DNA of 14,112 bases, taken from contig CAKUGX010000044.1 in NCBI GenBank assembly GCA_934654765.1, positions 1 through 14,112 on the forward strand. The letters run 5' to 3'. The notes under the pieces are model-generated. The model saw only the letters and a program-made list of their open reading frames with translations, did no database searches and was not told the DNA's origin. Origin of the DNA: an uncultured Collinsella sp. Its GTDB lineage: Bacteria > Actinomycetota > Coriobacteriia > Coriobacteriales > Coriobacteriaceae. The position numbers were made by a program, and so were the translations under genes. Shown here in pieces: positions 1 to 6,763 of this stretch. The stretch's first letter is position 1, and every line of letters begins with the position of its first letter.

Positions 1-915
1 GGCGGCTCGCAGTACGGCAAGCAGGGCGCCGGCAAGGGCGGCTCGGGCGAGCGCGCCAACATCGCGCGCCGTCGCCTCCCGCTCATCGAAGAGGGCAGCC
101 TTACCTTTGCCGTCAACTTTGACGACTACCTGGATGTAGGAATCTTCCTGGACCACCGCGTCACCCGCAACCTGGTGCGTGAGCACGCCAAGCAGGCGCG
201 CCGCTTCCTCAACCTGTTCGCCTACACCGGCACCGCCACCTGCTATGCGGCAGACGGCGGCGTCGAGGAGACCGTGACGGTCGACCTTTCCAACACCTAC
301 CTGGACTGGGCCGAGCGCAACATGCGCCAGAACGGCTTTGTGGGTCCGCAGCATCACTTTGTGCGCGACGACGTGCTCGCCTGGATTCGCGACCAACGCC
401 AGACGCGCAACCGCTGGGACCTGATCTTTGTCGACCCGCCCACGTTTTCGAACTCATCCAAGATGGGCCGCCGCACCTGGGATGTCCAGCGCGACCATGT
501 TGAGCTTTTGGCCGGCGTATCGCGCCTGCTCGCACAGGGCGGGCACGCCATCTTTAGCTGCAACCTGCGCGGCTTCCGCCCCGAGACGCGCAAGCTCGCA
601 CGCGCGGGCGTGGTGCTACAGGACATAACGGCGCAGACCATCCCCGAGGATTTCGCGCGCAACCAGAAGGTGCACCATTGCTATATCGTGCGCCGCCTGC
701 CCATCGAGGATGCCATGGCCGAAGTCGGCTTTAGCGCCGAGGAAATTGCCGAGCGCGTCGAGGAGCTGCGCAACCCCGCGGCTCGCAAGCCTCGCGCAAC
801 GGCGCCCGCGCACGCGCAGGCCGGCAACGGCAAGTCCAACTTTGCCGGCAAGCCCTTCCCCGCCGGCAAGCCCAAAAAGAAGAAGTTCTACGCCAGCAAG
901 CCCAAGGGCAAATAA
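1..915 (+). CDS. rlmL: 23S rRNA (guanine) methyltransferase, RlmL/RlmK type, C-terminal part (5' truncated by window)
   Basis: The frame is open from base 1, so the gene starts upstream; the GTG at 175 is internal. The visible part is a SAM-dependent Rossmann methyltransferase that matches the C-terminal RlmK half of RlmL, which makes m7G2069 in 23S rRNA of E. coli. Seen: a LDHRVTRNLV segment, the SAM-binding motif FLNLFAYTGTAT, an acidic strand end VDLSNTYLDWAERN, the catalytic motif IV DPPTFSNS, VQRDHVELL, and the C-terminal DFARNQKVHHCYIVRR. These follow the E. coli RlmL C-terminal domain almost block by block. The last 50 or so residues form a low-complexity tail rich in Lys, Ala and Pro (PKKKKFYASKPKGK), probably an RNA-binding extension. 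The THUMP and RlmL (m2G2445) half should lie to the left of the window. It ends convergently with kdpE. Family assignment is firm; the symbol depends on the missing N-terminal half. Confidence 0.9.
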   Translation, partial: GGSQYGKQGAGKGGSGERANIARRRLPLIEEGSLTFAVNFDDYLDVGIFLDHRVTRNLVREHAKQARRFLNLFAYTGTATCYAADGGVEETVTVDLSNTYLDWAERNMRQNGFVGPQHHFVRDDVLAWIRDQRQTRNRWDLIFVDPPTFSNSSKMGRRTWDVQRDHVELLAGVSRLLAQGGHAIFSCNLRGFRPETRKLARAGVVLQDITAQTIPEDFARNQKVHHCYIVRRLPIEDAMAEVGFSAEEIAERVEELRNPAARKPRATAPAHAQAGNGKSNFAGKPFPAGKPKKKKFYASKPKGK

Positions 916-918
916 CAA

Positions 919-985
919 AGTTGCGGTGGAATACGGACTGTTTTGCCTGGAATTAGGCAAATTTAGACCGTATTTCACCGCAACT
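919..985. repeat. Nested inverted repeat between convergent rlmL and kdpE (possible bidirectional terminator or mobile palindrome)
   Basis: Outer arms of 18 bp at 919-936 and 968-985 (AGTTGCGGTGGAATACGG and its complement) differ at one base, which becomes a G-U pair in one RNA. An inner perfect 7-bp stem, TTTGCCT at 942-948 and AGGCAAA at 955-961, closes a GGAATT loop. The element starts 4 bases after the rlmL stop and ends 24 bases before the kdpE stop, where convergent transcripts need termination. There is no T-run after either arm, so it is not a classical intrinsic terminator. It could equally be a dispersed repeat. Confidence 0.7.
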
Positions 986-1009
986 CATATTGGGATGGAG
1001 GATGCCGGC

Positions 1010-1723
1010 CTATCCCTGGGTGACCAGGCGATAGCCGATACCCACATGCGTCTGGATATAGCGCGGGTGCGCGGGGTCGGACTCGATCTTCTTGCGCAGC
1101 GTGCCCATAAAGACACGCAGGCTCGCCAGGTCGCTCTTGGTCGCCGTGCCCCAAATCTCGTGCAAAATAAACTGGTGCGTGAGCACCTTGTCGGCGTTGT
1201 GTGCCAGCAGGCACAGGAGCTTGTACTCGATCGGCGTCAGGTGCAGCTCCTCGCCGTCCATCGTGGCGATGCCGGCATCAAAGTCGATATGCAGCTCACC
1301 GGTATCGAATGTGCCCTCGGACGCACCCATGCCAACCTGCGCATACGAGAGACGCCTGAGCGTGGTGCGAATGCGCGCGAGCAGCTCCTCGACCGAAAAC
1401 GGCTTGGTCAGGTAGTCGTCGGCACCGGCATCGAGCGCCCGGATCTTGTCCGCGTCCTCGCTGCGCGCCGAGACCACAATGATTGGCATGCCCGACCATG
1501 TGCGCACCGACTCCACCACCTTGACGCCGTCCATATCGGGCAGGCCCAGATCGAGCAGCACGATGCTCGGCGCCTGCGACGAGGCGGCGGCGATAGCGGC
1601 ATGGGCGGTCTCCACAGCCATATGGCGCAGGCCGTGCGCCTCGAGCGCGGCGACGATTAAGTTGCGGACGGCGGGATCGTCCTCAACAACCAAGATGAGC
1701 GGTTTCACGGCAGAGTTCGGCAC
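1010..1723 (-). CDS. kdpE: KdpE-like response regulator (OmpR/PhoB family)
   Basis: DNA-binding response regulator of 237 residues (E. coli KdpE is 225), expected to act as the transcription partner of the KdpD kinase in potassium control. Receiver domain at residues 8-122: acidic pair ED at 14-15, phospho-acceptor D58 in LLDLGLPDMDG, switch residues S85 and Y104, and K107 in LTKPF. A winged-helix output domain follows (about 135-235), with LTPIEYKLLCLLAHNADKVL, the IWG element, the recognition region LRVFMGTLRKKIE, and the wing HVGIGYRL. I chose the GTG at 1723-1721: an AAGGAG at 1731-1736, inside the last kdpD codons, stands 7 bases before it. An upstream ATG at 1768 would overlap kdpD by 41 bases and lacks this site. 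The gene begins 4 bases after the kdpD stop, so the two are translationally linked. Confidence 0.9.
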   Translation of the reverse strand: MPNSAVKPLILVVEDDPAVRNLIVAALEAHGLRHMAVETAHAAIAAASSQAPSIVLLDLGLPDMDGVKVVESVRTWSGMPIIVVSARSEDADKIRALDAGADDYLTKPFSVEELLARIRTTLRRLSYAQVGMGASEGTFDTGELHIDFDAGIATMDGEELHLTPIEYKLLCLLAHNADKVLTHQFILHEIWGTATKSDLASLRVFMGTLRKKIESDPAHPRYIQTHVGIGYRLVTQG

Positions 1724-1727
1724 GGTG

Positions 1728-3353
1728 CTACTCCTTATCAAACGAAACATCGGCGGCGGGAAGCTCAATCGTGAAGACCGAGCCGTGCGGATCCGCCGCG
1801 GAAACCTCTATGCTACCGCCATGCGCCAACGCAATGGAGCGGCAGAGCGAAAGCCCCAGGCCCACGCTGCGGTGACTGTCAGCCAAGCCGTGGTTGGCGG
1901 TGTAGAACGACTCAAAGATGCGCTCACGGTCCTCGGGTGCGATGCCCGGCCCGTCGTCAGCGACCGAACACCTCACGCACCCGCCGTCAGCGCCAATCGA
2001 GATCACAATATGCGAGCCTGCGGGCGTATAGGCGATGGCGTTGTTCACCAGATTGACCACCAGCTGCACCATCAGGCGCGCATCGACGTTGACGAGCGCC
2101 GGCTCATCGCACGGCACCACCTTAAGGTCGTGCTCGCGCACGGCCGGGTTCACGTGGCGCAGCGCCTCCTCAACGATATCGTCCATGAGCTCGAGCGTTG
2201 TCGACAGATGCATGCCGCCGCCCTCGAGCTTGGTGATGGCAAGTAGGTTCTCGACGGTGGCGTTGAGCCACAGCGCATCCGAGCGAATGGATAGCAGCAG
2301 GCCGCGGCGCGTCTGGGCATCGAGCACCGCGGTGCCGGTCGAGCCCTGGTCGAGCAGCACGTCGGCATTGCCCGAAATACTGGTGAGCGGCGTACGCAAG
2401 TCATGCGAGATGGAGCGCAGCAGGTTGGCGCGCAGTTGCTCGTTTTTGGCGAGCACCGCCGCCTCCTCGCGGGCCTCCATGGCGCGGGCGCGGTCGAGCG
2501 CCAGCTCACCTTCGCTCACGATGGCATCGGCCAGCATCCGTTCTTCGTGCGTCAACGCGTCGGGGTCGGCAACGATGGCGAGCACGCCCACCACCGAGGA
2601 GGGCTCGCCTGCGCGCACCATGGTGTCACCCGAGCGCACCGTCAGATAAATGCCGTAGAACGCCGAGCCGCCAAACGTGGCATCAAGCGGCGTTCCCACG
2701 TAAGCCGAGGCCGAAAGCAGCGGCGGCATCTGGGGCGCCAGCTGATGTATCGACGCGGCATCGCCCACCGCCGTGTACGTCGCTCGCGGCAGTAGGTCAT
2801 CGCTCTCTTCATCGGCGCTGTACCACACGACCGGACAGCCCGAAAGACGCGCCAGTTGCGTGGCCATGGCGTGCACGATCTGCTGTTGATCGGCACAGCG
2901 CTGCAGCATGCGATTGGTCTCGAGCACCATCTGCGTGCGGCGGTCGCTGGCCGCGGCCTGCGCCAGGGCGCGGCGCAAGGCCAGGGAGATGGAACTCGAC
3001 ACGAGCGAGACCAAAAACATGATTACGAACATGCCGGGATAGATGCGGTCGATAAACGTCAGCGAATACCGGGGGTCGATAAACAAAAAGTTGTAGAGCG
3101 CCACGGCGGCGGCAGACGTGAGCAAGCAGTACAGGCGGCTCCAGGTAAAAAACGCGCACAGCTGCACGGCAAGCACGTAGACGATCATAATGCTAGGGGC
3201 AATTCCGGGGTGGTCGAGCAGCGCGCCGATAACCGTCGCCGCCAGCAACAACCCCGCCGAGACGCCAAGATCGTACAGGGGACCGCGCCGCGTCAGCGTC
3301 GTGCGTCGCCACCAAAAGTTATCGGCAAGATCGCTATCCACCCGAGCGTCCAT
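1728..3353 (-). CDS. kdpD: Short KdpD-like sensor histidine kinase (DUF4118, HisKA, HATPase) lacking the N-terminal KdpD/Usp region
   Basis: Membrane sensor kinase of about 541 residues that should phosphorylate the KdpE encoded 4 bases downstream. After a short cytoplasmic start come roughly four membrane segments (about residues 28-135, the KdpD/DUF4118 type, with IVYVLAVQLCAFF and YNFLFIDPRYSLTF), a GAF-like region (about 155-290), the HisKA dimerisation helix with phospho-acceptor H317 in SISHDLRTPLTSISGNADVL, then the ATPase domain: N box LVNNAIAYTPAG, G1 DDGPGIAPEDRERIFESFY, G2 VGLGLSLCRSIALAHGGS. E. coli KdpD has about 894 residues; the roughly 350-residue N-terminal KdpD and Usp domains, which sense intracellular signals, are absent. 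Start: ATG at 3353 or the in-frame GTG at 3359, behind GGGAGGG. A longer frame to 3503 would read through the hairpin and is unlikely. Confidence 0.88.
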   Translation of the reverse strand: MDARVDSDLADNFWWRRTTLTRRGPLYDLGVSAGLLLAATVIGALLDHPGIAPSIMIVYVLAVQLCAFFTWSRLYCLLTSAAAVALYNFLFIDPRYSLTFIDRIYPGMFVIMFLVSLVSSSISLALRRALAQAAASDRRTQMVLETNRMLQRCADQQQIVHAMATQLARLSGCPVVWYSADEESDDLLPRATYTAVGDAASIHQLAPQMPPLLSASAYVGTPLDATFGGSAFYGIYLTVRSGDTMVRAGEPSSVVGVLAIVADPDALTHEERMLADAIVSEGELALDRARAMEAREEAAVLAKNEQLRANLLRSISHDLRTPLTSISGNADVLLDQGSTGTAVLDAQTRRGLLLSIRSDALWLNATVENLLAITKLEGGGMHLSTTLELMDDIVEEALRHVNPAVREHDLKVVPCDEPALVNVDARLMVQLVVNLVNNAIAYTPAGSHIVISIGADGGCVRCSVADDGPGIAPEDRERIFESFYTANHGLADSHRSVGLGLSLCRSIALAHGGSIEVSAADPHGSVFTIELPAADVSFDKE

Positions 3354-3372
3354 GCGCACCGCGCCCTCCCTC

Positions 3373-3433
3373 AAAACAAAAACCACCACGAAGGGGACAG
3401 GCACCTTTGTGGTGGTTTCCCTCGTGGTGGTTT
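3373..3433 (-). terminator. Terminator-like hairpin with two alternative 5' arms just upstream of kdpD (possible attenuator)
   Basis: Read on the minus strand, two tandem 15-base copies (AAACCACCACGAGGG at 3433-3419, then AAACCACCACAAAGG at 3418-3404) are followed by a 9-base loop and a 3' arm CCTTCGTGGTGGTTT (3394-3380), then TTTTTGTTTT. The second copy pairs with the 3' arm at 14 of 15 positions; the first copy pairs fully if one G-U is allowed, with a 24-base loop. A GC-rich stem followed by a T-rich tract is the form of an intrinsic terminator. It lies after the small membrane protein gene and ends just before the kdpD SD, so it could limit read-through from kup into kdpDE. Conditional control is inference. 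Confidence 0.6.
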
Positions 3434-3437
3434 CTAG

Positions 3438-3452
3438 TGTAAAGCCTTTACA
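3438..3452. promoter_or_regulatory. Perfect 15-bp palindrome upstream of kdpD, possible operator
   Basis: TGTAAAGCCTTTACA has perfect 7-bp arms around a central C. It lies 11 bases beyond the stop codon of the small membrane protein gene and 85 bases before the kdpD start. The arms are AT-rich, unlike the surrounding GC-rich DNA, and contain TTTACA, which resembles a -35 hexamer on the minus strand, though I see no good matching -10. It may be a regulator site; the cognate factor cannot be named from the sequence. Confidence 0.35.
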
Positions 3453-3463
3453 GTCTGCGGTCG

Positions 3464-3634
3464 CTAGACAAACAGCACGTGCGCGAGCAGGGCGCACACG
3501 CACACCGCAGCAAACACCAACGCCACAACCGAAATTACGCGATCGGCCATGTCCATGTTGGCGCGATTCGTAAAGAACCGATCCTCGGCGGCGTCGATGC
3601 CCGCCTCGCGGACATCGAGTGTCCTTGCGTCCAT
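3464..3634 (-). CDS. Small one-helix membrane protein (56 aa), unknown function
   Basis: The 56-residue product starts with a charged segment (MDARTLDVREAGIDAAEDRF) and ends with a single strongly hydrophobic helix at about residues 32-56 (VISVVALVFAAVCVCALLAHV), so a membrane-anchored protein with a cytoplasmic or external charged N-terminus is likely. An ideal ribosome binding site, GGGGAGG, stands 5 bases before the ATG at 3634. The gene lies between kup (stop 61 bases upstream) and kdpD, on the same strand, so it is probably cotranscribed with kup. Small membrane proteins such as KdpF accompany potassium transporters, but no sequence match to KdpF is visible. It could be an accessory subunit of Kup or a link between Kup and KdpD; both are inference. 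Not recognised as a named family. Confidence 0.68.
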   Translation of the reverse strand: MDARTLDVREAGIDAAEDRFFTNRANMDMADRVISVVALVFAAVCVCALLAHVLFV

Positions 3635-3695
3635 GTTTACCTCCCCGGCTTTCATTTCATCCATCGATAATCAACTCCGTGTAGCCCGCCGACGT

Positions 3696-5723
3696 CTACG
3701 GACGCTCACCGGGGGCCAGGCGCTGCATCTTGTTCACGGCCTTGAACTTGGTGAACAGCGGCACGTACTCAAAGCTCACGTTGGAGTTCTCCAGGCCGTA
3801 CCAGCGCGCGGGCGTGCCGGCGGCGCGGCGGATGATGTACTTGAGCGTGATGGCCGTGCGCTCGCTGGGCTCCACATCGCTCTCGGGCGCCAGCAGCTTG
3901 CGGATCATGACGAACTTGAACGTACCGATGTTGCCCGGATCCTTGTAGACCGAGTAGTCGTGCTTTTGCGCGGGAAGCTCGCCGGTAGCGGCAAGGTCCT
4001 GAACGACCTGACGCAGGTAGGCGTTAACGCGCTGGTTGACCTTATAGCCCAGGTACAGGTGCACGCGGAAGACGTAGTCGGTGTCGAACGTCTCGACCGA
4101 ATAGGCAAACGTGTACGGCTCGTCCATGGTCTCGACGTTGACGAACCACCAGGCGCGGGCGCGCTTGGGATGCTTGTCCAGAATCGAGTAGACAATGTCG
4201 CGATCGATGTAGTCGGTATGGGTATCCTTGGTGAGGTACACAATGTTGTCGCTCATGCGCTCGTAACGGTCGTCGTCGCGCAGACGCTTGAGCTGCGGCA
4301 GGTAGCTGCGCAGCGGCAGCAGCGTAAACTGGCGCTGCTCGACCGCCGTGCCGTTGTACCAGCACACCATGACGCCCATGATGAGCGCAGCCATAAGGAT
4401 GGTGAAGTAGCCGCCGTGGAAGAACTTGGTGAGCGAGCTCACAAAGAAAAAGCCCTCGAGCATAAGGAAGAAAGCGGCGAAGATATACGGCGCGACCTTA
4501 AGCCCGCGATCGATATGCAGGTAGAAGAACAGCAGCAGCGTCGTGCACATCATGGTCAGCGTGATGGCAAGACCGTAGGCCGCCTCCATGTGCGCCGAGC
4601 TCTGGAACAGCAGCACCACGATGATGCAACCCACGAGCATGACGTTGTTGACCATGGGAATGTAGAGCTGGCCCTTGGTCTCGGCCGGGTAGAAGACCTG
4701 CATGTGGGGCATGAGGTCCAGACGGCTGGCCTCGGACACCAGCGAGAACGCACCGGTGATGAGCGCCTGCGAGGCGATGATGGCCGCAACGGTGGAAAGG
4801 CCGACGGCAAACGGACGCAGGCCCGGGGCGAGCATCTGGTAGAACGGGTTGAGGTCGGCGATGCCCATGAGCTCCGGATTGCCGGCGTTGTTGATGAGCC
4901 AAGCGCCCTGACCCATGTAGGACAGCAGCAGGCAGCACTTAACGAACGGCCAGGTGGCGTAGATGTTGCCGCGGCCCACATGGCCCATGTCGGAGTAGAG
5001 CGCCTCGGCGCCGGTGGTGGCCAGGAAGCAGCTGCCCAGGATCATGATGCCCGCATGGTTGTTGGGGCTCAGCAAAAAGGCAATGCCACGCACCGGGTTG
5101 AGGCACAGCAGCACCGCGGGATGCTGGAAGACAAAGAACAGACCCGTGCCGCCCAGGAACAGGAACCACAGCGTCATGATGGGGCCGAAGGCGCGGCCGA
5201 TCTTGGCCGTGCCGATGCGCTGCACCAAGAAGAGCACAATGATAATGGCGAGCGTGATGGCCACGACGCGACTCTGGTCGTCACCCAGCACGGCGTGCAC
5301 CGCCGGGATGGTGCGCAAACCTTCGATGGCCGTGGTCACGGTGACGGCAGGCGTCAGGATGCCGTCGGCAAGCAGCGCGGCACCGCCCAGCATGGCGGGG
5401 ATGATGAGCCACTTGCCGCAGCGCTTGACCAGGCTGTACAGGGCGAAGATACCGCCCTCACCGTGGTTGTCGGCGCGCAGCGAGATGAGCACGTACTTGA
5501 CGGTCGTCAGCAGCGTGACCGTCCACACGACAAGTGAGAGCGCGCCGAGCACGAACTCCTCCGTGACGCTTCCGATGCCGCCGTTGCCGGCAACGAGCGC
5601 CTTGGTCACATACATGGGACTGGTGCCGATATCGCCATACACCACGCCCAGCGTGACGAGCATCGCCGAGATGCTCACCGGGATCGCAGCGTGCGAAGCT
5701 GTCTCTTTGGCCTTTTGTTCCAT
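3696..5723 (-). CDS. kup: Kup/KUP-HAK family potassium uptake permease
   Basis: Proton-coupled low-affinity K+ importer of the inner membrane, 675 residues (E. coli Kup is 622). The N-terminus carries the family signature GVVYGDIGTSPMY at about residues 27-39. KYVLISLRADNHGEGGIFALY, a second hallmark of KUP proteins, follows in the region of residues 80-100. About twelve hydrophobic segments occupy the first two thirds (for example LGGAALLADGILTPAVTV, IVLFLVQRIGTAKIGRAFGP, YMGQGAWLINN), and a hydrophilic cytoplasmic C-terminal region follows from about residue 465. The start is the ATG at 5723, with GGGAGGA 9 bases upstream; the frame extends to a TTG at 5741, but that codon overlaps the SD. 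It is the first gene of the minus-strand potassium block, followed by the small membrane protein, kdpD and kdpE. Its promoter and a phased direct repeat lie upstream. Confidence 0.95.
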   Translation of the reverse strand: MEQKAKETASHAAIPVSISAMLVTLGVVYGDIGTSPMYVTKALVAGNGGIGSVTEEFVLGALSLVVWTVTLLTTVKYVLISLRADNHGEGGIFALYSLVKRCGKWLIIPAMLGGAALLADGILTPAVTVTTAIEGLRTIPAVHAVLGDDQSRVVAITLAIIIVLFLVQRIGTAKIGRAFGPIMTLWFLFLGGTGLFFVFQHPAVLLCLNPVRGIAFLLSPNNHAGIMILGSCFLATTGAEALYSDMGHVGRGNIYATWPFVKCCLLLSYMGQGAWLINNAGNPELMGIADLNPFYQMLAPGLRPFAVGLSTVAAIIASQALITGAFSLVSEASRLDLMPHMQVFYPAETKGQLYIPMVNNVMLVGCIIVVLLFQSSAHMEAAYGLAITLTMMCTTLLLFFYLHIDRGLKVAPYIFAAFFLMLEGFFFVSSLTKFFHGGYFTILMAALIMGVMVCWYNGTAVEQRQFTLLPLRSYLPQLKRLRDDDRYERMSDNIVYLTKDTHTDYIDRDIVYSILDKHPKRARAWWFVNVETMDEPYTFAYSVETFDTDYVFRVHLYLGYKVNQRVNAYLRQVVQDLAATGELPAQKHDYSVYKDPGNIGTFKFVMIRKLLAPESDVEPSERTAITLKYIIRRAAGTPARWYGLENSNVSFEYVPLFTKFKAVNKMQRLAPGERP

Positions 5724-5758
5724 AAGCCGGTTTCCTCCCAACTTTAATGTTCGAAGGG

Positions 5759-5787
5759 ATTATAGGTAATCGGCCCATGCTTACACG
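5759..5787 (-). promoter_or_regulatory. Probable kup promoter
   Basis: On the minus strand a perfect -10 TATAAT sits at 5764-5759. The -35 region 16-17 bases upstream (GTGTAA/CGTGTA, 5787-5781) is poor, which fits a promoter that needs an activator. The predicted transcription start near 5752 gives a leader of about 28 bases holding the kup SD. Confidence 0.55.
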
Positions 5788-5813
5788 GCACTGTTTGCCC
5801 AGCTAGATAAACA

Positions 5814-5831
5814 TTTATGCGGCCTTTATGC
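5814..5831. promoter_or_regulatory. Phased direct repeat upstream of kup, candidate KdpE-type operator
   Basis: TTTATGC occurs at 5814-5820 and again at 5825-5831, 11 bp apart, that is on the same face of the helix. It lies about 50 bp upstream of the kup -10 element, in the position used by OmpR-family activators. That family binds tandem half-sites with 10-11-bp phasing, and E. coli KdpE uses T-rich TTTATA/TTTACA-like half-sites. A weaker third element, GATATGC, is at 5841-5847. Assignment to the KdpE encoded in this window is inference. Confidence 0.45.
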
Positions 5832-5846
5832 CACCGCGGCGATATG

Positions 5847-5881
5847 CGGTGTGACAAAGGGACTGTCCCTTTGTCACACCG
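5847..5881. repeat. Perfect 35-bp palindrome after the nitroreductase gene
   Basis: Two perfect 17-bp arms (CGGTGTGACAAAGGGAC at 5847-5863, its complement at 5865-5881) flank a single central T. It starts 9 bases beyond the nitroreductase stop. It would form a very stable hairpin, but no T-run follows on the minus strand, so it is not a standard intrinsic terminator. Its core AAAGGGAC...CCCTTTGT resembles the core of the hairpin before kdpD (AAGGGGAC...CCTTTGT), which suggests a shared dispersed repeat family. Confidence 0.8.
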
Positions 5882-5890
5882 TCGCATCCG

Positions 5891-6763
5891 TTACTTGCCG
5901 AGCCAGTTTTTGAACCACCACTCCATGGATCGGCTCATCTCGGCCATAAAGGGACTCGTGTGCTTGCGCGTATAGATGTCCACCACGCGCTCCCCCACCT
6001 CGCGAGCATGCGGACGGAACATCGCGTCCATCTCGGCCACCTGCGCATCCATGGTCGCAGCGTCGGCGCGGCGGTAGCGCTCCTCGTGCACCAGGTTCAC
6101 CACGGGATGCGCGATGGCCGGGCGCTCCTTGCGGGGCGTGCCGATGATGAGCATCGACAGCGGCATGGTATAGGGCGGCAGGCCCAGCAGCGCGGCCACT
6201 TCCTCGGCATTCTCGACGATGTCGCCGATGTAGCAGCTTCCCAGCCCCAGGGATTCGGCGGCGACCACGGCATTTTGCGCGGCGATCACGGCGTCCTGCG
6301 ACGCGATGGCAAAGTCGCCTAAGCCCGGCGCGCGGCGCGGCTCCTTGCCCGTGCGCTCGACAAACTCGGGCTCAAAGCAGCCCACATGATCGAACAGATC
6401 GATCCACTTGGCATAGTCGACTACAAATATAAGTGCCCAGGGCGCCTTGGCGATCATGGGCTGGTGGTCGCACAGATCGGCGAGTCGATCAAGCGTCGCC
6501 TGCTCGCGGATGCTCACGATGGAGTACATCATCATGGCGCCCGCTGACGGCGCGCGACTCGCCGCATGCAGGATCGCCGCACGCTGCTCGTCGGTCACCG
6601 CCACGGGGCGGCCGTCCTCATCGCGCGCAAAGGCACGCGTGGAAGAGCGCTGCTCCAGCATGTCCAGCGTTGCGTTGCCCGCGGACTCAAGAGGATAGCC
6701 GCCAATGTCCATGCCGGCGCCCGCGCTGACACCCACACCTGTCGTACAAACCTGCTCACCCAT
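5891..6763 (-). CDS. Nitroreductase-family FMN oxidoreductase
   Basis: Soluble flavoenzyme of 290 residues in the nitroreductase superfamily, which reduces nitro compounds, quinones or other acceptors with NAD(P)H and bound FMN. Seen: the N-terminal FMN phosphate-binding motif RSSTRAF (about residues 39-45), SRAPSAGAMMMYSIVSI (the next FMN-contact region), a central AAQNAVVAAESLGLGSCYIGDI helix and loop typical of the family, and the strand PLSMLIIGTPRKERPAI. The extra C-terminal tail (about 225-290, ending MEWWFKNWLGK) resembles the NfsA/Frp-like longer branch. The ATG at 6763 has GAGGG 7 bases upstream. It is transcribed alone, divergently from the LTA synthase gene, with a palindrome after its stop. 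The physiological substrate cannot be told. Confidence 0.88.
   Translation of the reverse strand: MGEQVCTTGVGVSAGAGMDIGGYPLESAGNATLDMLEQRSSTRAFARDEDGRPVAVTDEQRAAILHAASRAPSAGAMMMYSIVSIREQATLDRLADLCDHQPMIAKAPWALIFVVDYAKWIDLFDHVGCFEPEFVERTGKEPRRAPGLGDFAIASQDAVIAAQNAVVAAESLGLGSCYIGDIVENAEEVAALLGLPPYTMPLSMLIIGTPRKERPAIAHPVVNLVHEERYRRADAATMDAQVAEMDAMFRPHAREVGERVVDIYTRKHTSPFMAEMSRSMEWWFKNWLGK

Noticed and set aside
3354..3503. N-terminal extension of KdpD starting at 3503
   Set aside because: The extra 50 residues read through the duplicated CCACCAC hairpin (giving Thr-rich repeats) and the palindrome, and overlap the end of the small membrane protein gene. A SD stands before the later start.
3464..3634. 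KdpF
   Set aside because: The size and position invite the name, but KdpF is about 29 residues, nearly all hydrophobic, and lies before kdpA; this protein has a charged 30-residue N-terminus and no kdpA neighbour.
3549..5537. 662-residue plus-strand reading frame opposite kup
   Set aside because: It is low-complexity, rich in Arg, His, Gln and Val, with no domain, and is antisense to a clear Kup protein. High-GC codon bias produces such long shadow frames.
5724..5893. c-di-AMP (ydaO-type) riboswitch upstream of kup
   Set aside because: The likely leader is only about 28 bases from the predicted start, and the gap is filled by a palindrome and a promoter. No conserved ydaO-like segments are visible.
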